From: Rhizobium sp. NXC24
GTDB lineage: Bacteria; Pseudomonadota; Alphaproteobacteria; Rhizobiales; Rhizobiaceae
Length of the DNA: 64,000 nt
Reading direction: 5' to 3'
Assembly (NCBI RefSeq): GCF_002944315.1
Contig: NZ_CP024314.1
Coordinates: 2,170,001 to 2,234,000 of the forward strand
Numbering within the stretch: the stretch's first letter is position 1; each line of letters begins with the position of its first letter. The position numbers and the translations under genes are program-made. Positions 27,899 through 37,997 of the stretch are shown in pieces. Below the pieces are notes generated by a model, which worked only from the letters and a program-made list of their open reading frames with translations, was not told the origin of the DNA and made no database searches.

Positions 27899-28999
27899 AT
27901 GCAGAAGAATCTGACCCGCAGAACATTGATGAAGAGCGCGGCCGTCGCAGGCCTCGCAACGGCCTTCACCGGTCGCTCCGCCTTTGCCGCCGACGAACCG
28001 CTCGGCATCACGCTCGTCGTGCCCTCGCCGATCGGCGATGTCGGCTGGGGGCATGCGCTGGCTGCCGGCCTTGATCCGATCAAGGCCGCCTATGGCGACA
28101 AGGTCAAGGTGACCGTGATTGAGAACATCGCGGAAGGCCCGGATGCCGACCGCATCATGAACAAGACGGTCGCCGACGGAAATCACTTCCTGATCGCCGG
28201 CTCGTTCGGCTATCAGAACGGCGCGCTTCAGATTGCCCGCCGCAACCCCAAGGTTACCGTCCTGCATGCCTCCGGCTTCCAGGTCGCACCGAATTTCTCA
28301 CCCTTTGCCGCCAAGTATTTTCAAGGGACCTACCTGCTTGGCATGGCGGCGGCCGCTGTCTCCAAGACGGGCAAGCTTGGTTCTGTTTCCGCCTTTGCCA
28401 TTCCCGAATTGATCACCTCCATCAACGCTTTCACGCTGGGAGCGCAGGCCGTGAAGCCGGACATCGAGGTATCGGTCGTTTGGGTCAATTCCTGGTTCGA
28501 TCCGGCCAAGGAGCAGGAAGCAGCCAAGGCATTGATCTCGCAGGGCTGCGACGTGATCTTCTCGAACGCTCAGGATACGCCCTCGGTCATTTCTGCCTGC
28601 GAGCAAGCGGGTGTCTACGCCTTCAATCTGAACTCCTCGATGAAGAAATATGCGCCGAAAACCTATCTCGGCTGCATCTCCACGGACTGGTCGCCGTTCT
28701 TCAAGGCATCGGTCGATGCCCATCTCGCCGGTACCTTCAAAGGCGCCAACGCGTTTCTCGGCGTCGCCGACAAGGTCGTCGAAGTCGTCGACTGGAGCCC
28801 GGCGATCCCGGCAGACACCATGGCGAAGATCAGGGAGATTGAAGCGAAGATCGCCAGCGGCGGCTTTTCGCCGTTCGCCGGTCCGATCGCCAAGGCAGAC
28901 GGCAGCGAAGGAGCGGCCTCGGGCACAATCTTGACGGATGCCCAGATCGTCGCGATGGACTGGCATGTCAAAGGTGTGAAGACGCCTTTGCCGAAGTAA
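27899..28999 (+). CDS. BMP-family ABC transporter substrate-binding protein (second system)
   Basis: A 366-residue protein with a signal peptide that starts with a twin-arginine-like TRRTLMKSAAVAG and ends SAFAAD. The mature part (LGITLVVPSPIGDVGWGHALAAGLDPI) and the FGYQNGALQIARRNPKV segment are typical of the BMP family. It is distinct from the copy at 7082. It is followed by an ATPase and two permease genes, and preceded by the deaminase gene 22 bases upstream with AAAAGGGGAA as RBS. The ligand is probably the base degraded by this operon. Confidence 0.88.
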   Translation: MQKNLTRRTLMKSAAVAGLATAFTGRSAFAADEPLGITLVVPSPIGDVGWGHALAAGLDPIKAAYGDKVKVTVIENIAEGPDADRIMNKTVADGNHFLIAGSFGYQNGALQIARRNPKVTVLHASGFQVAPNFSPFAAKYFQGTYLLGMAAAAVSKTGKLGSVSAFAIPELITSINAFTLGAQAVKPDIEVSVVWVNSWFDPAKEQEAAKALISQGCDVIFSNAQDTPSVISACEQAGVYAFNLNSSMKKYAPKTYLGCISTDWSPFFKASVDAHLAGTFKGANAFLGVADKVVEVVDWSPAIPADTMAKIREIEAKIASGGFSPFAGPIAKADGSEGAASGTILTDAQIVAMDWHVKGVKTPLPK

Positions 29000-29006
29000 G
29001 TCAATC

Positions 29007-30530
29007 ATGACCATCCCGCTGCTGTCGCTGCGCGGCATCTCCAAAAGCTACGGCCAGGTCCATGCCAACCAGCATATTGATCTGGACGTAGTCCCCGGCT
29101 CGATCCATGCCATCCTTGGAGAGAATGGCGCCGGCAAATCGACCCTGATGAAGTTGATCTACGGCGTCGAACAACCGGACGACGGGACTGTTGCCTGGTA
29201 TGGACAGCCCCTCAGCCTTGCCTCCCCCGCGGAGGCGAGGCGTGCCGGCATCGGGATGGTCTTTCAGCATTTCTCGCTGTTCGAGAGTCTCACGGTTGTC
29301 GAAAACATCCGGCTGATCGTGTCAGGCCGAACGGCCGAACTTGCGAAGCGCATCCGCACATTGGGGGATGAATTCGGACTTGAAGTCGATCCGCTGGCCC
29401 ACGTGCATGAACTGTCGGTCGGCGAGCGGCAGCGGGTGGAAATCATCCGATGCTTGTTGACCGATCCGAAACTGCTGATCCTCGACGAGCCGACATCGGT
29501 CCTGCCGCCGCAAGCCGTCGGGAAGCTGTTCGACACGCTGCGCCGACTTCGCGACGGCGGCGTGTCGATCCTCTTCATCTCGCACAAGCTGGAGGAGATC
29601 CAGTCCCTGTGCGACCGTGCCACTATCCTGCGCGGCGGACGCGTGACCGGACATGTGGATCCGCGCGAGCATGACGCCCATGATCTCGCCCGCATGATGA
29701 TTGGCCGCGATATGCCGGAGCCGATGGCCGCATTGCCTATGGCCGAGGGCGAAAAGCGCCTAGAAATCATTGGCCTCGATTACCGGCCAGGCGATCCTTT
29801 CGCAGTGCCGCTCTCCGCTGTCAGCCTGAGCGTGCGCCGCGGCGAGATTCTCGGCATTGCCGGTATTTCCGGCAATGGACAAAAGGAACTTGCCGCGCTG
29901 ATTTCGGGGGAAACGACCCTGCCACGGGACAAGCGCGACCAGATCTTCATGATGGGACGGGATGTGGGTAGCCTCGACGCCGCCAGCCGTAGAAAACTGG
30001 GCTTTGCCTTCGTCCCGGAAGACCGGCTCGGTCACGGCGCAGTTCCCGAGATGTCGCTGACGCTCAACAGCCTGCTGACGGCTCATCCCTTGAAGCTCGT
30101 GCGGCATGGTCTCCTCGACAGCGCCAGGGCCACCGCCTTCGCAAACGAGTGCATCCGGGATTATGACGTGCGCACGCCAGGCCCGGATGCGGAAGCCGGC
30201 TCACTTTCCGGGGGAAACCTGCAGAAGTTCATCGTCGGACGCGAAATCATGCTGGCGCCGAAACTGCTCTTCCTTGCGCAGCCAACCTGGGGCGTAGACG
30301 TCGGCGCGGCCTCTGCCATTCGCAAGCGGCTGATCGAGCTGCGCAATCAAGGCATGGCCATTCTCGTCATATCCGAAGAGCTCGAGGAATTGTTCGAGCT
30401 CAGCGACTTCATCCAGGTCCTGTATCATGGCACGCTGAGCCCGCCGCTCGTCACACGCGATACAAAACCGGAAGAGATCGGTCGATACATGATCGGCGCA
30501 CAGCCCCAACGGGAAAAGCTATCCGCATGA
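29007..30530 (+). CDS. ABC transporter ATP-binding protein, BMP/nucleoside type (second system)
   Basis: A 507-residue tandem ATPase. Domain 1: Walker A GENGAGKST, signature LSVGERQRVEIIRCL, Walker B LLILDEPTSVL. Domain 2: degenerate Walker A GISGNGQKE, signature LSGGNLQKFIVGREI. It is organised like the ATPase at 11009 but clearly divergent. It follows the binding-protein gene after seven bases and overlaps the first permease start (ATGA at 30527-30530). Confidence 0.88.
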   Translation: MTIPLLSLRGISKSYGQVHANQHIDLDVVPGSIHAILGENGAGKSTLMKLIYGVEQPDDGTVAWYGQPLSLASPAEARRAGIGMVFQHFSLFESLTVVENIRLIVSGRTAELAKRIRTLGDEFGLEVDPLAHVHELSVGERQRVEIIRCLLTDPKLLILDEPTSVLPPQAVGKLFDTLRRLRDGGVSILFISHKLEEIQSLCDRATILRGGRVTGHVDPREHDAHDLARMMIGRDMPEPMAALPMAEGEKRLEIIGLDYRPGDPFAVPLSAVSLSVRRGEILGIAGISGNGQKELAALISGETTLPRDKRDQIFMMGRDVGSLDAASRRKLGFAFVPEDRLGHGAVPEMSLTLNSLLTAHPLKLVRHGLLDSARATAFANECIRDYDVRTPGPDAEAGSLSGGNLQKFIVGREIMLAPKLLFLAQPTWGVDVGAASAIRKRLIELRNQGMAILVISEELEELFELSDFIQVLYHGTLSPPLVTRDTKPEEIGRYMIGAQPQREKLSA

Positions 30531-31627
30531 GCAGTTCCTTCTCCGCCGCCCTACCCACCTTCGTTCGCCGGGAACGGGCCTCGTTCACCGCGAAGTTGCT
30601 TGCGCCGCCGATCGCCCTCATCGTCACTATCGCTCTTAATTTGGGCCTCTATGTCGCCATGGGTCGTGATCCGGCAGCGGTGATCTACGCCATGTTGATC
30701 GAGCCATTTTTCTCCTGGGCGTCATTCTCCGAAGTATTGCTGAAAACCGGCCCACTGCTTCTCATCGCACAGGGTCTGGCGATCGGCTTTCGGGCGAAGG
30801 TCTTCAACATTGGTGCCGAGGGTCAATTCATTCTCGGCGCAATCTTCGCCTCCGCCATACCCATCTGGATGCCGCAGGCAACGGGCCAATGGATCTGGCC
30901 GGCAATGCTGCTGCTCGGCACCATCGGGGGTGCGGTATGGGCCTCCCTCACCGCCTTCTGGCGCGTCAGGCTCAATGCCAACGAAATTCTCGTCTCGCTG
31001 ATGCTGAGCTTCGTCGCCGCACAATTGCTCAATTATCTGCTTCTCGGGCCATGGAAAGATCCGAACGGTTTCAATTTCCCGCAGTCGGTCATGTTCCAGT
31101 ACGATGCCATGGTGCCGATCCTGTTCGAAGGGACGCGCGTCAATGTCTCGCTTCTCCTCGCGGTCGGCCTATCGATCGCGGCATGGATCTTCATGCAGAA
31201 AAGCTTCGCCGGATACAAATTGCAGGTTGGCGGACTGGCTCCCCGCGCGGCAAGCTATGCCGGCTTCAAGGAGAGTTGGGCAATTTGGCTCTCGCTGATC
31301 ATCGGCGGTGCGGCGGCCGGTCTTGCCGGCGCTGCCGAAGTTGCCGGCCCCCTTGGTCAGCTACAGCGCTCCATCTCGACAGGGTATGGCTACGCGGCCA
31401 TCATCGTTGCCTATCTCGGCGGTCTCAATCCGATCGGCATCGTTATTTCCTCGATCATCATGGCCGCGCTCTACATCGGCGGCGACAATGCCATGGTTTC
31501 CGCCAATCTACCCATCGCGGCCGTCCGCGTCTTCCAGGGCAGTCTGCTCCTCATCTATCTCATCGCCGTGGCTTTCGTGCGCTATCGCATCGTATGGCGC
31601 CCCGTGTCCGCCCGGAGCGCATCATGA
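30527..31627 (+). CDS. ABC transporter permease 1 (second BMP system)
   Basis: A 366-residue membrane protein of the YufP/NupB group. Family stretches include LLLIAQGLAIGFRAKVFNIGAEGQFILG and LNANEILVSLMLSF, and the GYGYAAIIVAYLGGLNPIGI segment aligns with the equivalent region of the first permease of the other system. It overlaps both neighbours by four bases, so the importer subunits are probably translationally coupled. Confidence 0.88.
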   Translation: MSSSFSAALPTFVRRERASFTAKLLAPPIALIVTIALNLGLYVAMGRDPAAVIYAMLIEPFFSWASFSEVLLKTGPLLLIAQGLAIGFRAKVFNIGAEGQFILGAIFASAIPIWMPQATGQWIWPAMLLLGTIGGAVWASLTAFWRVRLNANEILVSLMLSFVAAQLLNYLLLGPWKDPNGFNFPQSVMFQYDAMVPILFEGTRVNVSLLLAVGLSIAAWIFMQKSFAGYKLQVGGLAPRAASYAGFKESWAIWLSLIIGGAAAGLAGAAEVAGPLGQLQRSISTGYGYAAIIVAYLGGLNPIGIVISSIIMAALYIGGDNAMVSANLPIAAVRVFQGSLLLIYLIAVAFVRYRIVWRPVSARSAS

Positions 31628-32535
31628 GCGCTGTCGAGTTCATTCTCGCGGGCATGCTGGCGGCCGCAACCCCGTTTCTGCTGGCGGCTTTAGGTGAGCT
31701 TGTCGTCGAGCGCGCCGGCGTCCTCAATCTCGGCGTCGAGGGACTAATGGCGCTTGGTGCCGTCATCGCGTTCATTGTTGTTTATCACGGGGGCGGTCAT
31801 TTTCTGGCTTTCCTCGCGGCCGGTCTCGGAAGCGCTCTCCTCTCGATGATTTTTGCCGGTATCATTCTGGGGTTTAACGCAAACCAGGTCGCGGCCGGTC
31901 TTGCGCTCGGGATTCTCGGTCAGGGCCTCTCGGCGCTGTTTGGCAAAAGCTATGAAAGCCTGACCGTCACCACGCTGCCGAAGATCGCGATCCCCGGGCT
32001 TTCGGAGATTCCCGTCGTCGGCGGGCTCTTCAATCAGGATATCGTCGTCTGGATCTCCCTTGTCTTGACCTTAGGCATCTGGGCGCTGTTTGCCTACGGC
32101 AAGATTGGCCTGGTCCTGCGCGCTGTCGGTGAAAATCCGAAAGCCGCCCATGCTATCGGCTATCCCATCGTCGCGATCCGTTTCGCCGCAGTTGCGTTCG
32201 GCGGCATGATGGCAGGCTTTGCCGGTGCCTACGCCGCGACGATCTACACGCCGCTCTGGGCGGACGGCATGATCGCCGGTCGTGGCTGGATTGCCATTGC
32301 TCTTGTTGTCTTTGGCACCTGGCTGACATCAAGGATTTTCTTAGGCGCCTGCCTGTTTGGCGCGGTATCGCTGATGGGTCTTGCCGCCCAGGCAAGCGGG
32401 CTTGCCGTTCCCTCACAACTGCTGGCATGCCTGCCCTATCTCGTGACGATCATCGTCCTCGGCATCATCTCGGCAGATCGCCGCCTACTGAAGCTCAACG
32501 GCGTCGCCTCACTCGGCGAGCCGTTCGAGCGGTGA
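31624..32535 (+). CDS. ABC transporter permease 2 (second BMP system)
   Basis: A 303-residue protein starting MSAVEFIL, of the YufQ/NupC group. The hallmark LAALGELVVERAGVLNLGVEGLMALGA lies near the N-terminus. About eight hydrophobic helices follow. It is the last gene of the Rieske/deaminase/BMP operon, ending before a 300-base gap and a convergent LysR gene. A frame open upstream to 30889 is a shadow of permease 1. Confidence 0.88.
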   Translation: MSAVEFILAGMLAAATPFLLAALGELVVERAGVLNLGVEGLMALGAVIAFIVVYHGGGHFLAFLAAGLGSALLSMIFAGIILGFNANQVAAGLALGILGQGLSALFGKSYESLTVTTLPKIAIPGLSEIPVVGGLFNQDIVVWISLVLTLGIWALFAYGKIGLVLRAVGENPKAAHAIGYPIVAIRFAAVAFGGMMAGFAGAYAATIYTPLWADGMIAGRGWIAIALVVFGTWLTSRIFLGACLFGAVSLMGLAAQASGLAVPSQLLACLPYLVTIIVLGIISADRRLLKLNGVASLGEPFER

Positions 32536-32838
32536 CTGTATTTGCGCCGAGGGTTACAGGACTCGGTGTTTGCATAAGCCATGACGTTCGCCTCGCAGCG
32601 CTCTGAAGGGCGTCGTCGTCGATGCCATCGCAAAAGTCTTCGAGACTCGCCGGAATTTCCTACATGGATAGACAGGCTTAAAAAGTGCAAATCTATAACC
32701 TTGGTCGTTTGCTTCGGACGCTCCCCTGGCGCGGCAAGGACAGAACGACGGCAAGCTACCGCCGTGCGGTCCATCCACTTGTGTAGGCCGAGTGCTCCCC
32801 CTCCGGTCGACGGAGTCCATTTGGTTCGGGCAATGTCA
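32536..32838. other. Gap between convergent genes, nothing recognised
   Basis: About 300 bases between the last BMP permease and the LysR stop. Only short, arginine-rich frames are present. I saw no strong hairpin with a T-run for either strand. Confidence 0.5.
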
Positions 32839-33768
32839 CTATTGGCTAGGCAATGAAGCCGATTCCAATTCACGGAATTCCGCTGTCTCTCGCAGAAGCC
32901 ATTCTCGAAATGCTTTGACAGGCTTGGGAGGCTCCAGCCCTTCCGGTGACACAAGATAGTAATTGCTTCTGCTTCGCACCCGATGATGTGAGGCAACAAT
33001 GAGTTGCCCGCTGTCCAATTCAGGTTTGATGAGAAAAAGAGGCATCAAGGCTACGCCGAGACCCGCGATGCAAGCTTGAGCAACACCGAGAAATTGCTCG
33101 AAACCCATATTTGCTAGCGGCTTGCCTTCAATTCCCAGGCTCGAAAACCAGTCTTCCCAAGCAAGGGGTCTCGAGCGCATTTGGAGAAGCGGTAAGCGTA
33201 GAAGATCCTGCTCCGAGACAATTGCACTGTCTTTCAAGAACGCAGGGCTGCAAACCGGTGCGACGATCTCTTCCATAAGAAACGTACACTCGCCGTTCGG
33301 CCAGTCATCGCCGCCGATGTGGATCGCCGCGTCAATGCCTTCGCTTGCGAAATCAAAGACTCCGATACGCGTTGCAAAATTGAGTGTCACTTCGGGATGC
33401 TCAGAAACGAAATTTGGAATGCGAGGTAGAAGCCACCGCGTTCCGAACGTCGGTAGAATGGCAAGGTTCAGCGTTGCCGATGGCGAGCCCGTTATAGCGT
33501 GCAACGAGGCAGTTCGGATCAACGCAAGAGCCTCTTGAATCGATTTGTGGTAGACGACGCCTTGAGGCGTCAACGCCACGCCGCGCCCGCCGCGTATGAA
33601 AAGCGTCGTGTTAAGCCGCTCCTCGAGCGTCAGAATCTGGCGGCTTATCGCCGCCTGAGTCAGCGTCAGCTCAACGGCAGCGGCGGAAAAGCTTCCGAGG
33701 CGGACGACGGAATCGAATGCCGCCAGAGCGGTTGTCGAGGGCAGCAGACGACGTTGTAGCGGATCCAT
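32839..33768 (-). CDS. LysR-family transcriptional regulator (GcvA-like)
   Basis: A 309-residue regulator. The N-terminal helix-turn-helix is clear (TALAAFDSVVRLGSFSAAAVELTLTQAAISRQILTLEERL), and the effector domain shows the GcvA-type WLLPRIPNF and ASEGIDAAIHIG stretches. It is divergent from the glutaryl-CoA dehydrogenase gene, with 98 bases between them that contain a dyad, so it most likely controls the glutarate module at 33867-38848. The ligand is unknown; glutarate or glutaryl-CoA would fit the neighbours. Confidence 0.88.
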   Translation of the reverse strand: MDPLQRRLLPSTTALAAFDSVVRLGSFSAAAVELTLTQAAISRQILTLEERLNTTLFIRGGRGVALTPQGVVYHKSIQEALALIRTASLHAITGSPSATLNLAILPTFGTRWLLPRIPNFVSEHPEVTLNFATRIGVFDFASEGIDAAIHIGGDDWPNGECTFLMEEIVAPVCSPAFLKDSAIVSEQDLLRLPLLQMRSRPLAWEDWFSSLGIEGKPLANMGFEQFLGVAQACIAGLGVALMPLFLIKPELDSGQLIVASHHRVRSRSNYYLVSPEGLEPPKPVKAFREWLLRETAEFRELESASLPSQ

Positions 33769-33783
33769 CAGCTATAACTATAC

Positions 33784-33799
33784 CTCATACCTCGATGAG
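33784..33799. promoter_or_regulatory. Dyad in the LysR/gcdH divergent region
   Basis: CTCAT-6-ATGAG (CTCATACCTCGATGAG), a likely LysR binding half-site pair, 68 bp before the gcdH start and 16 bp from the LysR start codon. Confidence 0.4.
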
Positions 33800-33866
33800 T
33801 AAACATCGTTTCTCGCTGCGCAGATTTGCTGACATCCTAGAGGAAGTCCAAATGTGAGATACGACG

Positions 33867-35042
33867 ATGACGTTCGCCTGGAACGACCCTTTTCTCCTTG
33901 ATGAACAGCTTGCGGAAGACGAGCGGATGATCCGCGACACAGCAGCGGCTTTCGCCAAAATAGAATTGCTGCCTCGCATTCAGGAGGCCTATCTTGATGA
34001 AGTTACGGATCCCGAGCTGTTTCGCCTCATGGGTCGAGCCGGGCTTCTTGGAATAACATTGCCAGAGGAATACGGCGCCGCGAATGCGAGTTATGTGGCA
34101 TACGGCCTTGTTGCCCGTGAGGTCGAACGCATCGATTCCGGATACCGCTCTATGATGAGCGTGCAGTCCTCACTGGTCATATATCCAATCTTTGCCTACG
34201 GCTCGAGCGATCAGAAAAAGAAATACCTTCCGGGCCTTGTTTCCGGCGACTTGATTGGCTGCTTCGGCCTGACGGAGCCGGATGCGGGCTCAGACCCGGG
34301 CAGCATGAAAACCCGCGCGGAAAAGATCGAAGGCGGCTATCGTCTTCGCGGTGCGAAAATGTGGATTTCCAATTCGCCAATCGCCGATGTTTTCGTCGTG
34401 TGGGCGAAATCCGAGGCCCATAACAATGAGATCCGCGGCTTCGTGCTCGAAAAAGGCATGAAGGGCCTTTCGGCTCCGAAGATCGGCGGCAAACTGAGCC
34501 TGCGTGCCTCGATCACCGGCGAGATCGTTATGGACGGCGTCGAGGTCACAGAGGACGCACTGCTTCCGAATGTCTCAGGCCTCAAAGGCCCCTTCGGGTG
34601 CCTTAACCGAGCGCGATATGGCATCTCATGGGGCGTCATGGGTGCGGCGGAGGACTGCTGGATTCGCACCGTGCAATACGGCCTTGATCGCAAGCAGTTT
34701 GGCAAGCCGCTTGCAGGTATGCAGCTCTATCAGAAGAAGCTCGCCGATATGCAAACGGAGATCGCACTCGGGCTTCAGGCATCGCTGCGTGTCGGACGGC
34801 TCCTCGACGATCATAAGATGGCGCCGGAAATGATTTCCATCGTCAAGCGTAACAATTGCGGCAAGGCCCTCGATATCGCTCGGCAAGCCCGCGACATGCA
34901 CGGCGGCAACGGCATTCAGATCGAGTATCATGTCATGCGTCATGCGCAGAACCTTGAGACCGTCAATACGTACGAGGGGACACATGATGTCCATGCTCTC
35001 ATCCTCGGCCGCGCTCAGACCGGCATTCAAGCCTTCTTCTGA
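33867..35042 (+). CDS. gcdH: Glutaryl-CoA dehydrogenase
   Basis: A 391-residue acyl-CoA dehydrogenase. It oxidises and decarboxylates glutaryl-CoA to crotonyl-CoA, passing electrons to ETF. The family-specific C-terminus has [20 protein letters not shown] with catalytic Glu370. FAD and substrate segments include [18 protein letters not shown] and the Arg-containing [18 protein letters not shown]. The length matches the family. It is followed by a CoA-transferase gene 22 bases later and by etfBA, which together activate glutarate and accept the electrons. Confidence 0.9.
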   Translation: MTFAWNDPFLLDEQLAEDERMIRDTAAAFAKIELLPRIQEAYLDEVTDPELFRLMGRAGLLGITLPEEYGAANASYVAYGLVAREVERIDSGYRSMMSVQSSLVIYPIFAYGSSDQKKKYLPGLVSGDLIGCFGLTEPDAGSDPGSMKTRAEKIEGGYRLRGAKMWISNSPIADVFVVWAKSEAHNNEIRGFVLEKGMKGLSAPKIGGKLSLRASITGEIVMDGVEVTEDALLPNVSGLKGPFGCLNRARYGISWGVMGAAEDCWIRTVQYGLDRKQFGKPLAGMQLYQKKLADMQTEIALGLQASLRVGRLLDDHKMAPEMISIVKRNNCGKALDIARQARDMHGGNGIQIEYHVMRHAQNLETVNTYEGTHDVHALILGRAQTGIQAFF

Positions 35043-35064
35043 TCCCCATCATCGAGGACATATA

Positions 35065-36237
35065 ATGTCGCAAGCACCCCTCGCCGGACTGAAGGTTGTG
35101 GAACTTGCTCGCATCCTGGCAGGTCCGTGGATCGGCCAAACGCTGGCAGAACTGGGGGCCGATGTCATCAAAATCGAAAGTCCGGACGGTGACGACACCC
35201 GCCATTGGGGTCCGCCGTACATCGACGAAGGCGAAGGCAAGCGCTCGGCCGCCTATTTTCACGCGTGCAATCGCGGCAAAAGATCGATGATCGCAGATTT
35301 CAACTCAAGCGATGACATGAGAGCCGTCCGGGCGCTGATCGCCTCCGCTGATATAGTCATTGAGAACTTCAAGGTCGGGGGGTTGAAGAAGTTCGCCCTC
35401 GACTACCAGAGCCTCCAAGCGACACATCCGCGCTTGATCTATTGCTCCGTGACCGGCTTCGGCCAAACTGGCCCATATGCGCACCGGCCAGGCTATGACT
35501 TCATGATCCAAGGCATGAGCGGCATCATGGATTTGACGGGAGAGCCCGATGGGTCGCCGCAAAAAGTGGGCGTCGCGTTCGCCGATATCTTCACAGGCCT
35601 TTACGGCGTCATTGCTATTCAGGCCGCTCTGAAAGCACGCGAAGACAGCGGTTGCGGCCAGCACATCGACATGGCGCTTTTCGACTGCATGGCTGCGGTG
35701 TTGGCCAACCAAAGCATGAATTTCCTGGCTTCGGGAGTTACGCCGAAGCGCATGGGCAATGCCCATCCGAATATTGCGCCGTATCAGACCTTTCCTGTTG
35801 CTGATGGCTATATCATCGTCGCCTGCGGAAACGACGGCCAATTTTCCCGTTTGTGTGAGGTGTTGGCCATGCCTGAGCTGCCTGTCAGCGAGGCGTTCGC
35901 GACAAACGCTCAACGTGTCCAGAACCGGCTTGTTCTTGAACAAACGTTGGCCGCGAAGACGGCTTTATGGACCCGAGACAGTCTTTTAGAAGCACTCGAA
36001 AAAGCCACCGTGCCGGCGGGGCCGATCAATACGGTTGGCGACTTGTTTGCCGACGAGCAGTTCCATCATCGCCAAATGCTCGTCGAACTCGATGGTGTGC
36101 CGGGCTTACGAACGCCGATCAGATTTTCGGGGGCCTCGTTCAACCCATCCCGCCGCTCGCCCCGATTGGGTGAGCACACTGCGGAGATCCTGGCCGAAAT
36201 CGGTCTTGGCGATCATGTTGAAGGAAGGTTTCCATGA
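35065..36237 (+). CDS. CaiB/BaiF-family CoA-transferase, probably glutarate CoA-transferase
   Basis: A 390-residue class III CoA-transferase starting MSQAPLAG. Catalytic Asp145 lies in [13 protein letters not shown], and the N-terminal [23 protein letters not shown] is characteristic. Beside glutaryl-CoA dehydrogenase, the best guess is a succinyl-CoA:glutarate CoA-transferase (SUGCT-like). The frame is open upstream to 34930, but that overlaps gcdH. Its stop overlaps the etfB start (ATGA at 36234-36237). Confidence 0.85.
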   Translation: MSQAPLAGLKVVELARILAGPWIGQTLAELGADVIKIESPDGDDTRHWGPPYIDEGEGKRSAAYFHACNRGKRSMIADFNSSDDMRAVRALIASADIVIENFKVGGLKKFALDYQSLQATHPRLIYCSVTGFGQTGPYAHRPGYDFMIQGMSGIMDLTGEPDGSPQKVGVAFADIFTGLYGVIAIQAALKAREDSGCGQHIDMALFDCMAAVLANQSMNFLASGVTPKRMGNAHPNIAPYQTFPVADGYIIVACGNDGQFSRLCEVLAMPELPVSEAFATNAQRVQNRLVLEQTLAAKTALWTRDSLLEALEKATVPAGPINTVGDLFADEQFHHRQMLVELDGVPGLRTPIRFSGASFNPSRRSPRLGEHTAEILAEIGLGDHVEGRFP

Positions 36238-36983
36238 AGATTCTCGTCCCGGTGAAGCGGGTGGTTGATTACAACGTGAAGATCCGTGTGAAGGCGGATG
36301 GCACGGGTGTCGAGTTTGCGAATGTGAAGATGTCGATGAACCCGTTCGACGAGATCTCGGTCGAGGAAGCGCTGCGGCTGAAGGAAGCCGGCAAGGCCGA
36401 AGAGGTGGTGGTGGTATCGATTGGCCCGGCCAAGGCCGAGGAGACGCTGCGGACGGCGCTCGCCATGGGGGCCGATCGTGCGGTGCTGGTCGAGACCGAC
36501 GATCAGGTCGAGCCGCTGGCAGTGGCGAAGATCCTGAAAGGGGTCGCCGCGGCCGAACAGCCCGGCCTGATCATCGTCGGCAAGCAGGCGATCGATGATG
36601 ACTCGAACCAGACCGGCCAGATGCTGGCGGCCCTCTTGGGCTCGGCGCAGGCAACCTTCGCCTCGAAGATCGAGATCGGTGAGGGAAGCGCCAAGGTCAC
36701 CCGCGAAGTGGATGGCGGCCTGCAGACGATCGAGGTCAAGCTGCCGGCGGTGGTCACGACGGACCTGCGCCTCAACGAGCCGCGTTATGCCTCGCTGCCG
36801 AACATCATGAAGGCAAAGAAGAAGCCGCTCGACAAGAAGGCACCTGCCGACTTCGGCGTCTCCACCGAGCCGCGCCTGAAGGTGTTGAAGACCGAGGAAC
36901 CGTCGGGCCGCAAGGCGGGCGTCAAGGTCAAGTCGGTGGCCGAGCTGGTCGAAAAACTCAAGACCGAAGCCGGCGTGCTCTGA
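36234..36983 (+). CDS. etfB: Electron transfer flavoprotein beta subunit
   Basis: A 249-residue protein with the ETF-beta start [20 protein letters not shown] and the family signature stretch [44 protein letters not shown]. It receives electrons from acyl-CoA dehydrogenases together with the alpha subunit. Its base composition is visibly more GC-rich than the downstream dehydrogenase gene, and with etfA it resembles a housekeeping etf copy recruited into this operon. Confidence 0.93.
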   Translation: MKILVPVKRVVDYNVKIRVKADGTGVEFANVKMSMNPFDEISVEEALRLKEAGKAEEVVVVSIGPAKAEETLRTALAMGADRAVLVETDDQVEPLAVAKILKGVAAAEQPGLIIVGKQAIDDDSNQTGQMLAALLGSAQATFASKIEIGEGSAKVTREVDGGLQTIEVKLPAVVTTDLRLNEPRYASLPNIMKAKKKPLDKKAPADFGVSTEPRLKVLKTEEPSGRKAGVKVKSVAELVEKLKTEAGVL

Positions 36984-36990
36984 GGCCGTT

Positions 36991-37033
36991 CATGCTCCCG
37001 AAAAGTGGGTACCGGTTTTCGGTCAAGAGCATG
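36991..37033. repeat. Rhizobial palindromic intergenic repeat between etfB and etfA
   Basis: Outer arms CATGCTC and GAGCATG enclose CCGAAAA and TTTTCGG around GTGGGTACCGG. The CCCGAAAAGTGGGTACCGG core is the well-known repeated intergenic palindrome of Rhizobium and Agrobacterium genomes. It could fold into a hairpin between the two etf coding regions. Confidence 0.75.
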
Positions 37034-37061
37034 GACTCAGCAAATGTAAAGGATAAGACCC

Positions 37062-37997
37062 ATGGCCATTCTTCTTCTGGCTGATCATGACAGCAACCAC
37101 CTTTCCGACCAGACCGCCAAGGCGCTCACGGCGGCGACACAGATCGGCGGCGAAGTCCATGTGCTTGTCGCCGGCAAGGACGCGAGGCCGGCTGCCGAGC
37201 AGGCAGCCAAGCTTGCCGGCGTCTCCAAGGTGCTGCTGGCCGAAAGTGACGCGCTTGCCAACAATCTCGCCGAACCGCTTGCCGATCTGATCGTGTCGCT
37301 GGCGGCGAGTTATCACACCATCGTCGCGGCGGCCACTTCCGTCGGCAAAAACGTCATGCCGCGGGTCGCCGCCCTGCTCGATGTCGCTCAGGTCTCTGAG
37401 ATCATCGAGGTTCTTTCGCCCTATATGTTCAAGCGACCGATCTATGCCGGCAACGCCATCCAGACGGTGCAGTCGACCGATGCCAAGAGGGTGATCACCA
37501 TTCGTACCTCTTCTTTCGCCGCCTCAGGCGAAGAGGGATCGGCCGTTATTGTGAAAAGCGACTCGGTTACGGCCGGTCCCAATCTTTCCAGCTTCGTTGC
37601 CGATGCGCTGTCGACCTCGGATCGTCCGGAACTCACCTCCGCGAAGATCATCATCTCCGGTGGCCGCGCCCTCGGTTCGGCGGAGAAGTTCAAGGAAGTC
37701 ATCCTTCCCGTCGCCGACAAGCTCGGGGCTGCGGTCGGCGCATCCCGCGCCGCCGTCGATGCCGGTTATGCCCCGAACGACTGGCAGGTCGGCCAGACCG
37801 GCAAGGTGGTGGCACCGCAGCTTTATATCGCCTGCGGCATCTCCGGGGCCATCCAGCATCTCGCCGGCATGAAGGACTCGAAAGTCATCGTCGCCATCAA
37901 CAAGGACGAAGAGGCCCCGATCTTCCAGATCGCCGACTACGGCCTCGTCGCCGATCTCTTCGAAATCCTACCACAGTTTGAGCAAGCAATATCATGA
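37062..37997 (+). CDS. etfA: Electron transfer flavoprotein alpha subunit
   Basis: A 311-residue protein with the FAD-binding C-terminal signature: [56 protein letters not shown] and [20 protein letters not shown]. It forms the heterodimer with EtfB that passes electrons from glutaryl-CoA dehydrogenase to the quinone pool through ETF-QO, which is not in this window. The stop overlaps the next dehydrogenase gene. Confidence 0.93.
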   Translation: MAILLLADHDSNHLSDQTAKALTAATQIGGEVHVLVAGKDARPAAEQAAKLAGVSKVLLAESDALANNLAEPLADLIVSLAASYHTIVAAATSVGKNVMPRVAALLDVAQVSEIIEVLSPYMFKRPIYAGNAIQTVQSTDAKRVITIRTSSFAASGEEGSAVIVKSDSVTAGPNLSSFVADALSTSDRPELTSAKIIISGGRALGSAEKFKEVILPVADKLGAAVGASRAAVDAGYAPNDWQVGQTGKVVAPQLYIACGISGAIQHLAGMKDSKVIVAINKDEEAPIFQIADYGLVADLFEILPQFEQAIS

